Source: Bacteroidales bacterium CF
GTDB taxonomy: Bacteria > Bacteroidota > Bacteroidia > Bacteroidales > UBA932
DNA length: 64,000 bases
Assembly (NCBI GenBank): GCA_000473305.1
Contig: CP006772.1
Span: 1,364,001-1,428,000, forward strand
Reading direction: 5' to 3'
A program made the position numbers and the translations under genes. Within the stretch, counting starts at the first letter, position 1, and each line of letters begins with the position of its first letter. Below the pieces are notes generated by a model. It ran no database searches, was not told the DNA's origin, and saw only the letters and a program-made list of their open reading frames with translations. Below, in pieces: positions 28,004-37,953 of this stretch.

Positions 28004-28627
28004 ATGAAATTTCCGGAGTTAAAAGAAGGTGAGCTTCTTCCTCTTGCTGAAGCATTCTACACTATACAGGGAGAGGGATATCATAGCGGGAAGCCTGCAT
28101 ATTTCATAAGATTGGGAGGCTGTGATGTAGGATGCAGCTGGTGTGACGCAAAAGAGACCTGGAATCCCAGACTCTATCCCCCAACGCCGGTGAGTGAAAT
28201 TGTCAATGAAGCATTGAAGTATCCCGCAAAGGCCATCGTCATAACAGGCGGAGAACCACTCACATATCCACTGGACAGATTATGCATCCTACTGAAAAAC
28301 GAGGGCTTCGAAATCTTTTTGGAGACATCCGGGTCAAAAAGCATCAGCGGCAGATTTGACTGGATATGCCTTTCTCCCAAAAAGAAAAAGCCACCTGTTA
28401 ACGGTATGCATCAATTAGCTTCAGAATTGAAAGTGATAATAGAGACAGAAGATGATTTGCTCTGGGCAGAACAAAACAGACTTCTAGTAAGAAACAATTG
28501 TTTTTTGTATTTACAGCCGGAATGGAGTAAGTCAAAACTGATTTTACCGGTAATTATAGACTATGTAAAGAGAAATCCCATTTGGAATATATCGCTGCAA
28601 ACGCACAAATACATGAATATTCCTTAG
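28004..28627 (+). CDS. queE: 7-carboxy-7-deazaguanine synthase
   Basis: A 207-residue radical-SAM enzyme that turns 6-carboxy-tetrahydropterin into 7-carboxy-7-deazaguanine, a step towards queuosine and preQ1. The cluster motif Cx3Cx2C is read in [13 protein letters not shown]. The substrate-recognition opening [20 protein letters not shown] precedes it, with [11 protein letters not shown] and ETSGS later. The start is the ATG at 28004; the upstream TTG is inside the -7 box. Other que genes are not in the window. Confidence 0.93.
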   Translation: MKFPELKEGELLPLAEAFYTIQGEGYHSGKPAYFIRLGGCDVGCSWCDAKETWNPRLYPPTPVSEIVNEALKYPAKAIVITGGEPLTYPLDRLCILLKNEGFEIFLETSGSKSISGRFDWICLSPKKKKPPVNGMHQLASELKVIIETEDDLLWAEQNRLLVRNNCFLYLQPEWSKSKLILPVIIDYVKRNPIWNISLQTHKYMNIP

Positions 28628-28675
28628 GAAGGTAAGAGTTTTTTAATAACTTTGAAAACTTAATTTTTAATTGTT

Positions 28676-29869
28676 ATGAAAAGACTCTCAATACTTGTTG
28701 CCCTTGCAACAATGTTTTCTTTAACGCTATTTTCACAGGAAAAACCTAAAAATCAAACTGCTTATCAATTCACCACAGTCAAGGAACTTCCTGTAACCTC
28801 TATTAAAAACCAATCAAAATCAGGTACTTGCTGGAGTTTTTCCACACTGGCACACCTTGAATCAGAGCTTCTCAGAAGCGGTAAGGGAGAGTTTGATCTG
28901 TCTGAAATGTTCATTGTCTCAAACTCATATTATGACAAGGCAGACAGATACATCAGGTCTTACGGTAAAATAAGCTTCTCGGGAGGAAGCTCCTTTACTG
29001 ATGCTCTCACAATCATCAAACAATACGGAATTGTACCGGATTCTGTAATGACCGGACTTAACTACGGAGAAAAAATCCACGCTCACGGAGAACTTGATGC
29101 TGTGACATTAGCCTATGTCAATGCTATAGAGAAAAATCCAAACGGGAAGTTGTCAACAGCATGGAAAAACGGTTTCAAAGGGATTCTTGATGCATACCTC
29201 GGAGCTGTTCCCGAAAAATTCACCTATAAAGGAAAAGAATATACACCAAAGAGTTTTGCCTCTATGCTGGGGCTGAATTGTGATGACTACATATCTGTAA
29301 CATCCTATACCCACCATCCTTTCTACACTAAATTCTCTCTCGAGGTTCCGGACAACTGGAGGAATGACCTCTCTTATAATGTGCCTCTTGAAGATATGAT
29401 GTCTATCTTCGACTATGCAATAGAAAACGGATATACAGTCCTCTGGGGGGCAGATGTAAGTGAAAAGGGTTTCACAAGAAAGGGTATAGCAGTTGTGCCG
29501 GAACAGGAAGTTGCCAACATGAACGGTTCTGACCAACAAAAATGGATAGGCAAGACACCTCAGGAGATAGAGGGCAAACTGAACACTCTTGACGAAATTA
29601 TTCCGGAAAGAGTGATAACCCAACAAGATCGTCAGATTGCATATGATAATCTCCTGACAACAGACGACCACGGAATGCAGATTTATGGTATTGCCAAAGA
29701 TCAGAATGGCAACAAATATTACAAAGTAAAGAACTCTTGGGGAACAAATGCTGGATTTGAAGGATTCTGGTATGTCTCTGAAACATTTGTCAAATACAAG
29801 ACAATGAACATAATTGTCAATAAGAACTCTGTTCCTAAGCAACTTAGAAAGAAATTAGGCATAGATTAA
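28676..29869 (+). CDS. Secreted C1B cysteine peptidase (bleomycin-hydrolase-like), copy 1
   Basis: A 397-residue papain-fold peptidase of the C1B (PepC / bleomycin hydrolase) type. A signal peptide (MKRLSILVALATMFSLTLFS) makes it secreted, unlike cytosolic PepC. The catalytic residues are visible: Cys52 in SGTCWSFS, His332 in DDHGMQIYG and Asn353 in KNSWGT. The C-terminal tail ends NSVPKQLRKKLGID; in C1B enzymes the C-terminus lies in the active site and limits action to aminopeptidase. It probably trims peptides in the periplasm or at the surface. A close paralogue follows 11 nt downstream. Confidence 0.93.
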   Translation: MKRLSILVALATMFSLTLFSQEKPKNQTAYQFTTVKELPVTSIKNQSKSGTCWSFSTLAHLESELLRSGKGEFDLSEMFIVSNSYYDKADRYIRSYGKISFSGGSSFTDALTIIKQYGIVPDSVMTGLNYGEKIHAHGELDAVTLAYVNAIEKNPNGKLSTAWKNGFKGILDAYLGAVPEKFTYKGKEYTPKSFASMLGLNCDDYISVTSYTHHPFYTKFSLEVPDNWRNDLSYNVPLEDMMSIFDYAIENGYTVLWGADVSEKGFTRKGIAVVPEQEVANMNGSDQQKWIGKTPQEIEGKLNTLDEIIPERVITQQDRQIAYDNLLTTDDHGMQIYGIAKDQNGNKYYKVKNSWGTNAGFEGFWYVSETFVKYKTMNIIVNKNSVPKQLRKKLGID

Positions 29870-29880
29870 ATAATTAAATT

Positions 29881-30996
29881 ATGAAAAAGACGCTTTTAAC
29901 AGTTTCGCTCCTTCTTCTGACAGTTGTATTCAATCTTGCTGTCGGACAGGCATATCAATTCACAGATGTATGCCGCAATAAGGTAACCCCGGTTAAGGAT
30001 CAGGCCAGGACAGGTACTTGTTGGTGTTTCGCAACCACAGCTTTCATGGAGAGTGAACTTATCAGAACCGGGAAAGGGGAATTTGATCTTTCTGAAATGT
30101 ATGTAGTATATCAAAACTACCTTAATAGGCTTCAAGATAACTATTTACGCAGAGGAAAGGGTAATATAGGTGAAGGTAGTATTGCCCACATGCTTATTGA
30201 TGTATATCGGACAAATGGAATCGTTCCTGAGGAGGTATACAACGGAATAAAATATGATTCAAAAAGTCATAACCACTCAGAGCTAAGTGAATATTTGGGT
30301 GCTATCGCCAATGTCTCGGTTCAGATGAAGAGAAGAAGTCCCGAGTATTATAAAATCATGAATAATCTATTGAGCTCTTATCTTGGTGAGAGACCTGAGA
30401 AGTTCACATACAAAGGGGTGGAATACACTCCTCAGACTTTTCTCAAATATCTGGGTATAAATCTGGATGATTATGTCGAACTCACCAGTTTCAGCCATTT
30501 GCCATACTACAAGGCTTCTGTTCTAGAGATTCCAGACAACTGGGATTACGGAAGATTGTACAATTTACCTATCGATGAATACATGGAGGTAATCAACAAT
30601 GCACTGAAATCAGGCTATTGCATTGCTTGGGACGGAGATATCAGTGAGAAGGGGTTCTCACAGAAAAATGGTGTTGCTATAAATCCAATACTCGAAAATG
30701 GAGAACTTGCGATTGACTTCTCAAAAATCTATAACGAGAAAAAAGTGGATCAGAGTAGCAGGCAACAGGGATTCGAATCGTTCGTCACTACAGACGACCA
30801 TCTTATGCTGCTTACAGGAATAGTAAAAGATCAAAACGGGACAATATACTACATAACCAAGAACTCATGGGGAACAGAGGGAATGTTCCAAGGTTATCTC
30901 AATATGTCTGAAAGTTTTGTGAGAGCTAAAAGCGTATCCATGTTGGTTAACAAAAATTCGATTCCGAAAGGTATAAGAGAAAAACTAGGCATCTAA
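29881..30996 (+). CDS. Secreted C1B cysteine peptidase, copy 2
   Basis: A 371-residue paralogue of the upstream gene, with its own signal peptide (MKKTLLTVSLLLLTVVFNLA). Triad: Cys47 in TGTCWCFA, His307 in DDHLMLLTG, Asn328 in KNSWGT. Shared blocks (ESELIRTGKGEFDLSEM, RPEKFTYKGVEYTPQ) show a tandem duplication, but the two are well diverged in between, and copy 2 has lost about 25 residues. Both keep full triads, so they probably have different preferences. Same operon as copy 1 by spacing. Confidence 0.93.
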   Translation: MKKTLLTVSLLLLTVVFNLAVGQAYQFTDVCRNKVTPVKDQARTGTCWCFATTAFMESELIRTGKGEFDLSEMYVVYQNYLNRLQDNYLRRGKGNIGEGSIAHMLIDVYRTNGIVPEEVYNGIKYDSKSHNHSELSEYLGAIANVSVQMKRRSPEYYKIMNNLLSSYLGERPEKFTYKGVEYTPQTFLKYLGINLDDYVELTSFSHLPYYKASVLEIPDNWDYGRLYNLPIDEYMEVINNALKSGYCIAWDGDISEKGFSQKNGVAINPILENGELAIDFSKIYNEKKVDQSSRQQGFESFVTTDDHLMLLTGIVKDQNGTIYYITKNSWGTEGMFQGYLNMSESFVRAKSVSMLVNKNSIPKGIREKLGI

Positions 30997-31006
30997 ACAC
31001 TCCTTT

Positions 31007-31720
31007 ATGAGCATTGCCAGATACATCCCGAACACTATTACCTGTCTTAACCTTCTTTCAGGAACCGTTGCTGTAATATTAGGTTTTAAAGGAGAAGCGG
31101 AAATAGCCGTATATCTAGTTCTTGCCGCTGCAATATTCGACTTTATGGACGGATTTGCTGCCAGGCTTCTGAAGTCATATTCCCCAATGGGCAAAGAGCT
31201 GGACTCTCTGGCCGATTTAATCAGTTTCGGTCTGGCGCCGGCCATATTGTTGTTTCATCGCTATGGACTCACTCATGGAACAGTTATTCTTACATACGTA
31301 CCATTAGTAATAGTAGTAGCCTCAGCTCTAAGACTTGCCAAATTCAACATTGACACAAGACAGACAGAGAATTTCATCGGGATGCCTACTCCGGCAAATG
31401 CAATATTGATTGGCATGCTGATTCATTTCTCAACATTAAACGATATCTTCAACCCTATTCTGGACACAACTTTTTTCATACCTGTAATGTCGATGGTTTT
31501 GTCCTACCTTCTGATTTGCAATATCCCAATGTTTTCCCTTAAATTAAAGTCTCTCAAGTGGAAAGGCAACGAGAAACGTTTCTCTCTGATTATTTCAGCT
31601 TTTGTTCTTACAGCACTTGCGTTTCTTTGTGGAGTAACATGGTCAATTGCCATCCTTATTATTTTCATTTTATACATTCTTATAAACTTAATTGATTATT
31701 CACTAACACTTTTCAGATAA
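31007..31720 (+). CDS. pssA: CDP-diacylglycerol-serine O-phosphatidyltransferase
   Basis: A 237-residue inner-membrane enzyme making phosphatidylserine, the precursor of phosphatidylethanolamine. It has about eight hydrophobic segments and the signature D-x2-DG-x2-AR-x8-G-x3-D-x3-D, starting at DFMDGFAARLLKS (about residues 45-57) and ending in LDSLADLISFG. The opening PNTITCLNLLSGTVAVIL is typical of PssA. The gene follows the peptidase by 11 nt and precedes the histidine kinase by 5 nt, so it shares their transcript. Confidence 0.92.
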   Translation: MSIARYIPNTITCLNLLSGTVAVILGFKGEAEIAVYLVLAAAIFDFMDGFAARLLKSYSPMGKELDSLADLISFGLAPAILLFHRYGLTHGTVILTYVPLVIVVASALRLAKFNIDTRQTENFIGMPTPANAILIGMLIHFSTLNDIFNPILDTTFFIPVMSMVLSYLLICNIPMFSLKLKSLKWKGNEKRFSLIISAFVLTALAFLCGVTWSIAILIIFILYILINLIDYSLTLFR

Positions 31721-31724
31721 AAAG

Positions 31725-34700
31725 ATGAAAGGAAGGGCCAACGCTGACACTATGGAAATCATTAACAAGAAATTGCTATCTCTTGCTCCGGATCATTATA
31801 TTGAGAAGATAGAAGAGCTGTCTGAATGGCTGAACGACCTCTTTACAGATCTGAACAAGCGAAACAGTCTTTTACTTGAAGCATCAGTTAAGGCCAGTCA
31901 GATTCTGATCTCCAATCACAATTTCTACGATGCAGTAAACGAAGTTATAGAGATAATCGGAGAATCGATACCGAACAACAGGGTATTCATATATGAATTT
32001 CACAAGGATATCATCAGTGGTGATGAGGTTATCAGCCTGAGATTCGAAAAAGAGCATGGAAAGGACTCCAAGAGAGTATTCGAGAGCAAGCATCAGAATA
32101 TCCCAATAAGCAATATCCCTAAAGATTTGCTGAATAACTTGAAAAAGGGAGATATTGTCTCGTCCGAAAAAAGCTCGTTCTCTGAATGGGGAGAATTCCT
32201 ATTAATACCAATCTTTGTAGATGGTTCAGAATGGGGATTTCTGGGTGTAGAAAGCAAATGTTTTGATGATTATAATTTCTGGAATGAGAGTGACAGAAAT
32301 GCGATGAGCAGCATCGCATCATCTTTGGGACAGTATATAAACCGTCATTTTCAGAGTCTTGAACTGATAATGGCCAAGGAGCTTGCTGAGGAGAGTGAGA
32401 TTTATGCTAATTCCCTGTTTGATCAGTCTCCGCTGAGTATACATATAGCAAGCACATCGGGAGTCATAGAGAAGGTTAACAAATCCTCCGAATCGATCTT
32501 CAGTGTCCATCAGAACAGAGTGATATCAAAATTCAATGTACTTACGAACCCAATTGCCATAGAGCTTGGGTGGAACAAGTTTTTCAATGAGGCATTGGCA
32601 TCCGAAAATGAAGTGTTCAGGACAATCATTTTTGACCCGGGAGCTTTTGGTTACAGGGGTGAAAGAAAGGTGTTGAGTGCAGTTGCTTTTCCAATAAAAT
32701 TTAAAGGAAGGGTTAAGAAGATTGCTATCATGTATCAGGATATTACCAACAATACCCGGAACGAGCTTCTTCTCAAGATTCAGCGTAATCTTGCATATTC
32801 CATCCTATCCTGCAAGAATTTTCCTGAATTCTACGCTATAGTATCAAATGAGGTGGATTCAATAATACCTGACAACAATCTATACGTCGCCTTCTATAAT
32901 GAACAGACTGACAGTTTTTCCATAGGAGGTATTAATAGGAACGATCTTGACATACATATAGAGAGTTGGCCTGCAAAGAGCTCTATGACAGGATATGTAC
33001 TTTCTCAGGGGAAAACGGTATTTGCCAAAAAGAATGATATCCTTGATCTTTATTCAAAAGGGAAAATCGAGATTGTCGGTGCTATGGCAGAAGTATGGCT
33101 TGGAGTTCCGTTCAGGAGTGAAAGCGGTGTGTCCGGAGCAATTGTTATACAAAATTACACCAATCCGGATTCGATAAACCCTTCGGATATAGAGATAATT
33201 GAGCTAATAGCTAACGAAATAAAGATTTTCCTTGACAAAAAAAGTGCAGAGGAGAGCACTGTCAAGCTCACAAAAGCTGTAACAGAGAGCCCCGCCTCTG
33301 TTGTAATAACCGATTCGGAGGGAAAGATTGAGTATGTTAATCCAAAATTCGTAACAACTACAGGATATTCATTCGAAGATGTTAATGGTTCAAATCCTAG
33401 GATTCTGAAATCTGGAGATACGCCACAGGTAGTTTACAAGAATATGTGGGATACCATACTATCAGGAAAGGAGTGGCGTGGAGAGTTGAAAAACAGGAAG
33501 AAAAACGGTGAATACTATTGGGAAGATATCTCCATCTCACCAATAATCGGTGATGATGGATCGATAAGTCACTACATAGCAATCAAAGAGGACATCTCGG
33601 ACCGAAAAATTCTTATCAATCAGCTCATTGAGGCACGTGACAGGGCACAAGAGAGTGACAAGCTAAAAACGGCATTTCTCCAGAATATCAGCCATGAAAT
33701 CAGGACTCCAATGAACGGGATTCTTGGCTTTATTGAACTTCTGAGGGACCCGGACCTATCCTCTCAGGATCAGAACAGCTATATAGATATAATTGAGAAG
33801 AGCAGCCACAGAATGCTCAAAATAATAAACGACCTTATTGATATTTCCAAAATCGAGGCAGGTATTATTCAGATAAAACTATCAGAGGTTTGTATCTCAT
33901 CCATGCTTCTGGATATTGTAACCTTCTTCACGCCAGAAGCAGAAAAAAAAGGAATAAAAATTGATCTTAAGTGTGGTGATAAGATTAAAGATCTTACCAT
34001 AATTTCAGATTATGAAAAGATATATGCTTCAATGATCAATCTTATCAAAAATGCAATCAAATACTCTATAAAAGGTGAGATTACAATCGAGGCCTACTTA
34101 TCCGGCGAATTCATTGAATTATCGGTAGCAGATACAGGAATTGGCATACCTGAAAGTAAACTCGACAAGATATTCGAGCGTTTCGCACAGGTTGAGTCAA
34201 ACTCTATAAGCCGTGCAGAAGGTGCAGGGCTAGGCCTCAGTATAGTTAAAGCCTATATTGATATCCTTGGTGGTTCAATATGGGTTGAATCAAAACTGGG
34301 AGTAGGATCCCGGTTTTCTTTCACCATACCGCTCTCCTATCAGAGTGAAACTGCAGATGAGTATATTGAAAAATCTTCTATAACAAAATCTATTGAGCAT
34401 ATGGAAGAAAGCAGAGTTTTAAAAATATTGGTAGCTGAGGATGAAGAGACCAATGCCTTGTATATCAAAACAATCCTCAAGTCTTCAGGTTATGATTTAA
34501 TTTTTGCCCACAATGGGAAAGAGACTGTAGATTTATTCAGACAAAATCCGGATACAGACATAATACTTATGGATCTCCGAATGCCAGAGATGGATGGATT
34601 TGAAGCAGCAAGATTGATACGAGCTCAGGATAAGAGTGTGGTAATTATAGCCCAGACAGCTTTTGCCTTTACAGAAGACAAAGAGAGTGTCCTGGAACAA

Positions 34701-34778
34701 GGGTTCACCGATTACATATCAAAACCCATAAGGAAAGACGAGCTTAAGAACATAATCCTCAAGCATTCTTCTATATAG
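31725..34778 (+). CDS. Hybrid sensor histidine kinase with GAF and PAS domains
   Basis: A 1017-residue cytoplasmic kinase without obvious membrane helices. Order: N-terminal helix; GAF-like domain (about 60-210); PAS-like domain (about 225-345); second GAF domain (about 355-500); PAS/PAC domain (about 510-635, VITDSEGKIEYVNPKFVTTT); HisKA with phospho-acceptor His657 in ISHEIRTPMNG; HATPase with ADTGIGIPESKLDKIFERF and GAGLGLSIVKAY; and a receiver domain (about 905-1015) with phospho-acceptor Asp950 in ILMDLRMPEMDG and the Lys of SKPI. The ligand and output partner are unknown. It has no DNA-binding domain, so signals must leave by phosphotransfer. Its end overlaps the phosphomutase gene by 8 nt. 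Confidence 0.92.
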   Translation: MKGRANADTMEIINKKLLSLAPDHYIEKIEELSEWLNDLFTDLNKRNSLLLEASVKASQILISNHNFYDAVNEVIEIIGESIPNNRVFIYEFHKDIISGDEVISLRFEKEHGKDSKRVFESKHQNIPISNIPKDLLNNLKKGDIVSSEKSSFSEWGEFLLIPIFVDGSEWGFLGVESKCFDDYNFWNESDRNAMSSIASSLGQYINRHFQSLELIMAKELAEESEIYANSLFDQSPLSIHIASTSGVIEKVNKSSESIFSVHQNRVISKFNVLTNPIAIELGWNKFFNEALASENEVFRTIIFDPGAFGYRGERKVLSAVAFPIKFKGRVKKIAIMYQDITNNTRNELLLKIQRNLAYSILSCKNFPEFYAIVSNEVDSIIPDNNLYVAFYNEQTDSFSIGGINRNDLDIHIESWPAKSSMTGYVLSQGKTVFAKKNDILDLYSKGKIEIVGAMAEVWLGVPFRSESGVSGAIVIQNYTNPDSINPSDIEIIELIANEIKIFLDKKSAEESTVKLTKAVTESPASVVITDSEGKIEYVNPKFVTTTGYSFEDVNGSNPRILKSGDTPQVVYKNMWDTILSGKEWRGELKNRKKNGEYYWEDISISPIIGDDGSISHYIAIKEDISDRKILINQLIEARDRAQESDKLKTAFLQNISHEIRTPMNGILGFIELLRDPDLSSQDQNSYIDIIEKSSHRMLKIINDLIDISKIEAGIIQIKLSEVCISSMLLDIVTFFTPEAEKKGIKIDLKCGDKIKDLTIISDYEKIYASMINLIKNAIKYSIKGEITIEAYLSGEFIELSVADTGIGIPESKLDKIFERFAQVESNSISRAEGAGLGLSIVKAYIDILGGSIWVESKLGVGSRFSFTIPLSYQSETADEYIEKSSITKSIEHMEESRVLKILVAEDEETNALYIKTILKSSGYDLIFAHNGKETVDLFRQNPDTDIILMDLRMPEMDGFEAARLIRAQDKSVVIIAQTAFAFTEDKESVLEQGFTDYISKPIRKDELKNIILKHSSI

Positions 34779-36516
34779 ATGTAATTATAGACTGAATCCT
34801 GTCCAATCTTTCATCCAGCTCTTTGTTCAATCTGAGGAAGTCGTCGGAATTATCCAACTCGCCTTTAACTCCAAGATAATACTTTATTTTCGGTTCTGTG
34901 CCGGAAGGCCTTACTGAGACAATTGAATTACCTTCACCAATAAACTGCATTACATCAGATTTAGGCAGAGGAATCGAGTATCTCAGATCACTGATAAGGT
35001 CAACACTTTCAGATTGCAGATAGTCATGAATCAAAACAACCTGCTCTCCAGCCAGAGTTTGTAGTGGCTCATTCCTGAATTTTTTCATTATAACCTTAAT
35101 CTGCTCAAGACCATCAATACCTTTTTTGGTCACAGAGACCAACCTCTCTTTATAAAAACCGAATTTTGTGTAGATTTCAGTCAAAAGGCTGAAAAGAGTC
35201 TTTCCATGTTCTGCTGCCCATGCTGCCGCCTCGGATATAAGGATCGCAGTAAGTACAGCGTCTTTATCCCTGACAAATTCACCTGCATTGAATCCGTAAC
35301 TCTCCTCTCCCCCTCCTATGAACACTCTTTTTCCCTCGTTTTGCCTTACAATGTCAGCAATATATTTGAATCCCGTCAATACATTGAACATCTCCACACC
35401 ATATGAATCAGCTATGCTTTTGAGTAGATCTGAAGTAACGATTGTCTTAACCATGTAATATCCCGGATTTTTCTCCGCTCTTTTTAATTTTCCGAGCTCA
35501 CAATATCTCTCCAGCAAGTAGAAGGAAAGTAATGATGAAGTCTGGTTACCATTGAGCAAGACCAGATTCCCGCTGTTATCCTTAACTGCAACACCTATTC
35601 TGTCTGCATCGGGATCTGTGGCGAGAACAATATCTGCATCTACTTCAACAGCCTTCTCAACTGCCATTTTCAATGCAGAAGTCTCTTCAGGGTTTGGAGA
35701 GGCCACTGTCGGAAAGTTCCCGTCATTTATATCTTGTGCCGGCACATTGAATATTTTCTTAAATCCGGCTCTTCTCAGAGCCTCTGGCACTAACTTGACA
35801 CCGGTGCCGTGAAGTGGAGTGTATACGATTTTTAATCCGTCATGCTTTTTCACTGTTTCAGGCGATAAAGCAAGTGAGAGGATGGCACTCAGATAGGCTT
35901 CATCTGTTTCAGTGCCCCCTACATGTATCTGATTTTCTCCACCGGAAAATTTAACCTGTGAAGGATCCTTTATCAAAGAGACCTCGTTTATTATATTCTC
36001 GTCGTGAGGAGCAATTATCTGGGCACCATCGCTCCAGTATACCTTATATCCGTTGTATTCCTTAGGATTATGGGATGCTGTAATCATTACACCTCCGACA
36101 CACCCGTGATGACGTATTGTGAAACTCAATTCCGGTGTTGGCCTGAGTTCATGAAAAAGCAATACCCTAAACCCATTGGCAGCAAAAACCTCTGCAGTAA
36201 TCCGGGCAAAGTATGCACTGTTGTTGCGGCAATCAAATGCGACTGCAACAGTTAAAGAGTTTTTGTGCCTGTTAGCCTTTATCATATAATTTGCCAGCCC
36301 CTGAGTAGCCATTCCAACGGTATATCTGTTCATACGATTTGTGCCTACACCCATAATGCCGCGCAACCCTCCGGTTCCAAACTCCAAAGACTTGTAAAAA
36401 GAGTCCTCAAGCTCTTTAGGATTTGTCTCAATAAGCCGCCTTATCTCCTCTTTAGTCTCATTATCGAAACTGCCATCAAGCCACGATTGGGCTTTTAATA
36501 AATAATCCGTAGCCAT
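34771..36516 (-). CDS. Phosphoglucomutase/phosphomannomutase
   Basis: An alpha-D-phosphohexomutase of 581 residues from the ATG at 36514-36516 (MATDYLLKAQ). A frame 10 codons longer is possible but crosses the leader. Domains read in order: active-site phosphoserine loop ITASHNPKEYNGYKVYW, metal-binding loop ATDPDADRIGVAV, sugar-binding loop GGGEESYGF, and phosphate-binding loop RPSGTEPKIKYYLG. The length of about 580 residues is that of the phosphoglucomutase-2-like branch. It interconverts hexose 1- and 6-phosphates; the exact sugar preference cannot be read. Confidence 0.92.
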   Translation of the reverse strand: MATDYLLKAQSWLDGSFDNETKEEIRRLIETNPKELEDSFYKSLEFGTGGLRGIMGVGTNRMNRYTVGMATQGLANYMIKANRHKNSLTVAVAFDCRNNSAYFARITAEVFAANGFRVLLFHELRPTPELSFTIRHHGCVGGVMITASHNPKEYNGYKVYWSDGAQIIAPHDENIINEVSLIKDPSQVKFSGGENQIHVGGTETDEAYLSAILSLALSPETVKKHDGLKIVYTPLHGTGVKLVPEALRRAGFKKIFNVPAQDINDGNFPTVASPNPEETSALKMAVEKAVEVDADIVLATDPDADRIGVAVKDNSGNLVLLNGNQTSSLLSFYLLERYCELGKLKRAEKNPGYYMVKTIVTSDLLKSIADSYGVEMFNVLTGFKYIADIVRQNEGKRVFIGGGEESYGFNAGEFVRDKDAVLTAILISEAAAWAAEHGKTLFSLLTEIYTKFGFYKERLVSVTKKGIDGLEQIKVIMKKFRNEPLQTLAGEQVVLIHDYLQSESVDLISDLRYSIPLPKSDVMQFIGEGNSIVSVRPSGTEPKIKYYLGVKGELDNSDDFLRLNKELDERLDRIQSIITSI

Positions 36517-36543
36517 AACATTGGATTTTAAAATTACTTTTAA

Positions 36544-36574
36544 CAAATTTAATCAATAATAGATTAAATTCAAA
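36544..36574 (-). promoter_or_regulatory. Promoter of the phosphohexomutase gene
   Basis: On the minus strand TTTG (36571-36574), exactly 19 bp, then TAAATTTG (36544-36551): a full consensus Bacteroidetes promoter, about 28 nt before the ATG. Confidence 0.75.
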
Positions 36575-36587
36575 AATCAAACTATTG

Positions 36588-36595
36588 TATATTTG
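36588..36595 (+). promoter_or_regulatory. MATE gene -7 box, leaderless
   Basis: TATATTTG lies just 4 nt before the ATG at 36600, so the transcript should begin at or near the start codon. The longer frame that opens at TTG 36585 overlaps the box and is rejected. Confidence 0.6.
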
Positions 36596-36599
36596 CCCT

Positions 36600-37952
36600 A
36601 TGAATATAAAAGAGTACACCCCGTTCTACCGCAGAAATCTCAAGTTAGCAATACCTGTCATGCTTACTCAAGCGGGACAGATCACAGTCAATCTTGCAGA
36701 CAATATCATGGTAGGACACCTGGGGACGACAGAACTTGCCGGGGTGACATTTGCCAACTCAATCATCATATTGGGTATGGTTTTCGGTATTGGCTTCACA
36801 CAAGGAGTCACACCACATGTCGGCCAAAGCTTCGGCAAAGGGGAGCATGACAAAGTAGGCAGATTGTTACAAGCATCATTTATAACCAACACTCTGCTCT
36901 CAATCCTTCTTACCTTTGTTATGTTCACTATCGGACTTTTCATGGGTTCGATGGGACAACCGGAAGGTGTGGAGAGCTTTGCAAGAGACTACTATTATAT
37001 CATTTTGGCATCAATGATTCCTTCTCTGCTTTTCTTTGGCATGCGACAATTTTCTGAAGGTATCGGAATAACAAAATATGCACTATACATTACTATTATT
37101 GGAAACTCACTGAATATTTTCCTTAATTGGGTGCTCATATATGGTCATCTGGGATTTGACTCAATGGGGGTAAAAGGAGCTGCAATAGCTACCTTGATAA
37201 GCAGGTATATAATGTGTGGATCTTTCATTTTATTATATCTAAGAAAACCTGCATACAGCCGATACATCAAATTGTTGAGCAAACCTTTGATTGACAGGGA
37301 AACCGTCAAGAGAATCCTGAAGACATCCGTACCCCTCTCATTTCAGAACCTTGTAGAAATCACGGCATTCAGCCTGAGTGCCATAATGGTTGGGTGGAAT
37401 GGGGAGATCTCTCTTGCCTCTCATCAGATAGCTATGAGTATGAGCAGTTTTTCATTCATGCTTGCATTGGGTGTGGGTGCTGCCGCCACAATAAGGGTTT
37501 CTCACCAATATGGATACGGAGATTACAAGTCAATGAGAAAGGCAGGATTTGCTGCTATCCATTTAAGCGTCGGGCTGATGTCAATATGTGGTATATTATA
37601 CATTTTGCTCAGGAACTACATTCCTCTGATTTTCACAGATGACCCTGAGGTAATCTACCTATCTTCACGGCTTTTGATAATATCAGCCCTTTTCCAGGTT
37701 TTTGATGCCACCCAGCTCTCCTGCCTTGCTTGTCTGAGAGCTTTGGCCGATGTCAGGAAACCTTTATTGTTTTCCATTATCTCATATTATTTAGTTTGTC
37801 TACCTTTGGGCTATCTTTGCGGGAACATTCTTGGATACGGAGCAATCGGCGTGTGGGTTGGACTGCTTTTAGGTCTGGTCTTCGCTGCATCTCTTTTCCT
37901 GTGGAGGTTCAATACAATAAGTATGCGTTTAGTTAAGTTACATTCTATTTAA
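36600..37952 (+). CDS. MATE-family efflux transporter
   Basis: A 450-residue inner-membrane antiporter of the MATE family with 12 predicted helices in two similar halves. Blocks such as LAIPVMLTQAGQITVNLADN, then MVGHLGTTELAGVTFANS, with the matching second-half VGWNGEISLASHQIAMSMSS, are characteristic (MatE domains at about 18-178 and 238-398). It exports cationic drugs or metabolites by Na+ or H+ exchange; the substrate is unknown. The GT39 gene follows directly (2-nt gap). Confidence 0.93.
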   Translation: MNIKEYTPFYRRNLKLAIPVMLTQAGQITVNLADNIMVGHLGTTELAGVTFANSIIILGMVFGIGFTQGVTPHVGQSFGKGEHDKVGRLLQASFITNTLLSILLTFVMFTIGLFMGSMGQPEGVESFARDYYYIILASMIPSLLFFGMRQFSEGIGITKYALYITIIGNSLNIFLNWVLIYGHLGFDSMGVKGAAIATLISRYIMCGSFILLYLRKPAYSRYIKLLSKPLIDRETVKRILKTSVPLSFQNLVEITAFSLSAIMVGWNGEISLASHQIAMSMSSFSFMLALGVGAAATIRVSHQYGYGDYKSMRKAGFAAIHLSVGLMSICGILYILLRNYIPLIFTDDPEVIYLSSRLLIISALFQVFDATQLSCLACLRALADVRKPLLFSIISYYLVCLPLGYLCGNILGYGAIGVWVGLLLGLVFAASLFLWRFNTISMRLVKLHSI

Positions 37953-37953
37953 A

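Noticed and set aside
27909-28055. 49-residue N-terminal extension of ClpB
   Set aside because: It covers the queE promoter and start, has no similarity to the ClpB N-domain, and a good ATG exists at 27908.
29153-29842. 229-codon minus-strand frame inside the first C1B peptidase
   Set aside because: Lies wholly antisense to a well-supported gene with catalytic motifs, and shows no recognisable family pattern.
36585-36599. TTG-started longer MATE frame, and the similar cases at 27989 (queE) and 42846 (BamA-like)
   Set aside because: Each TTG lies inside or against a TAnnTTTG promoter box; the following ATG is the better start.
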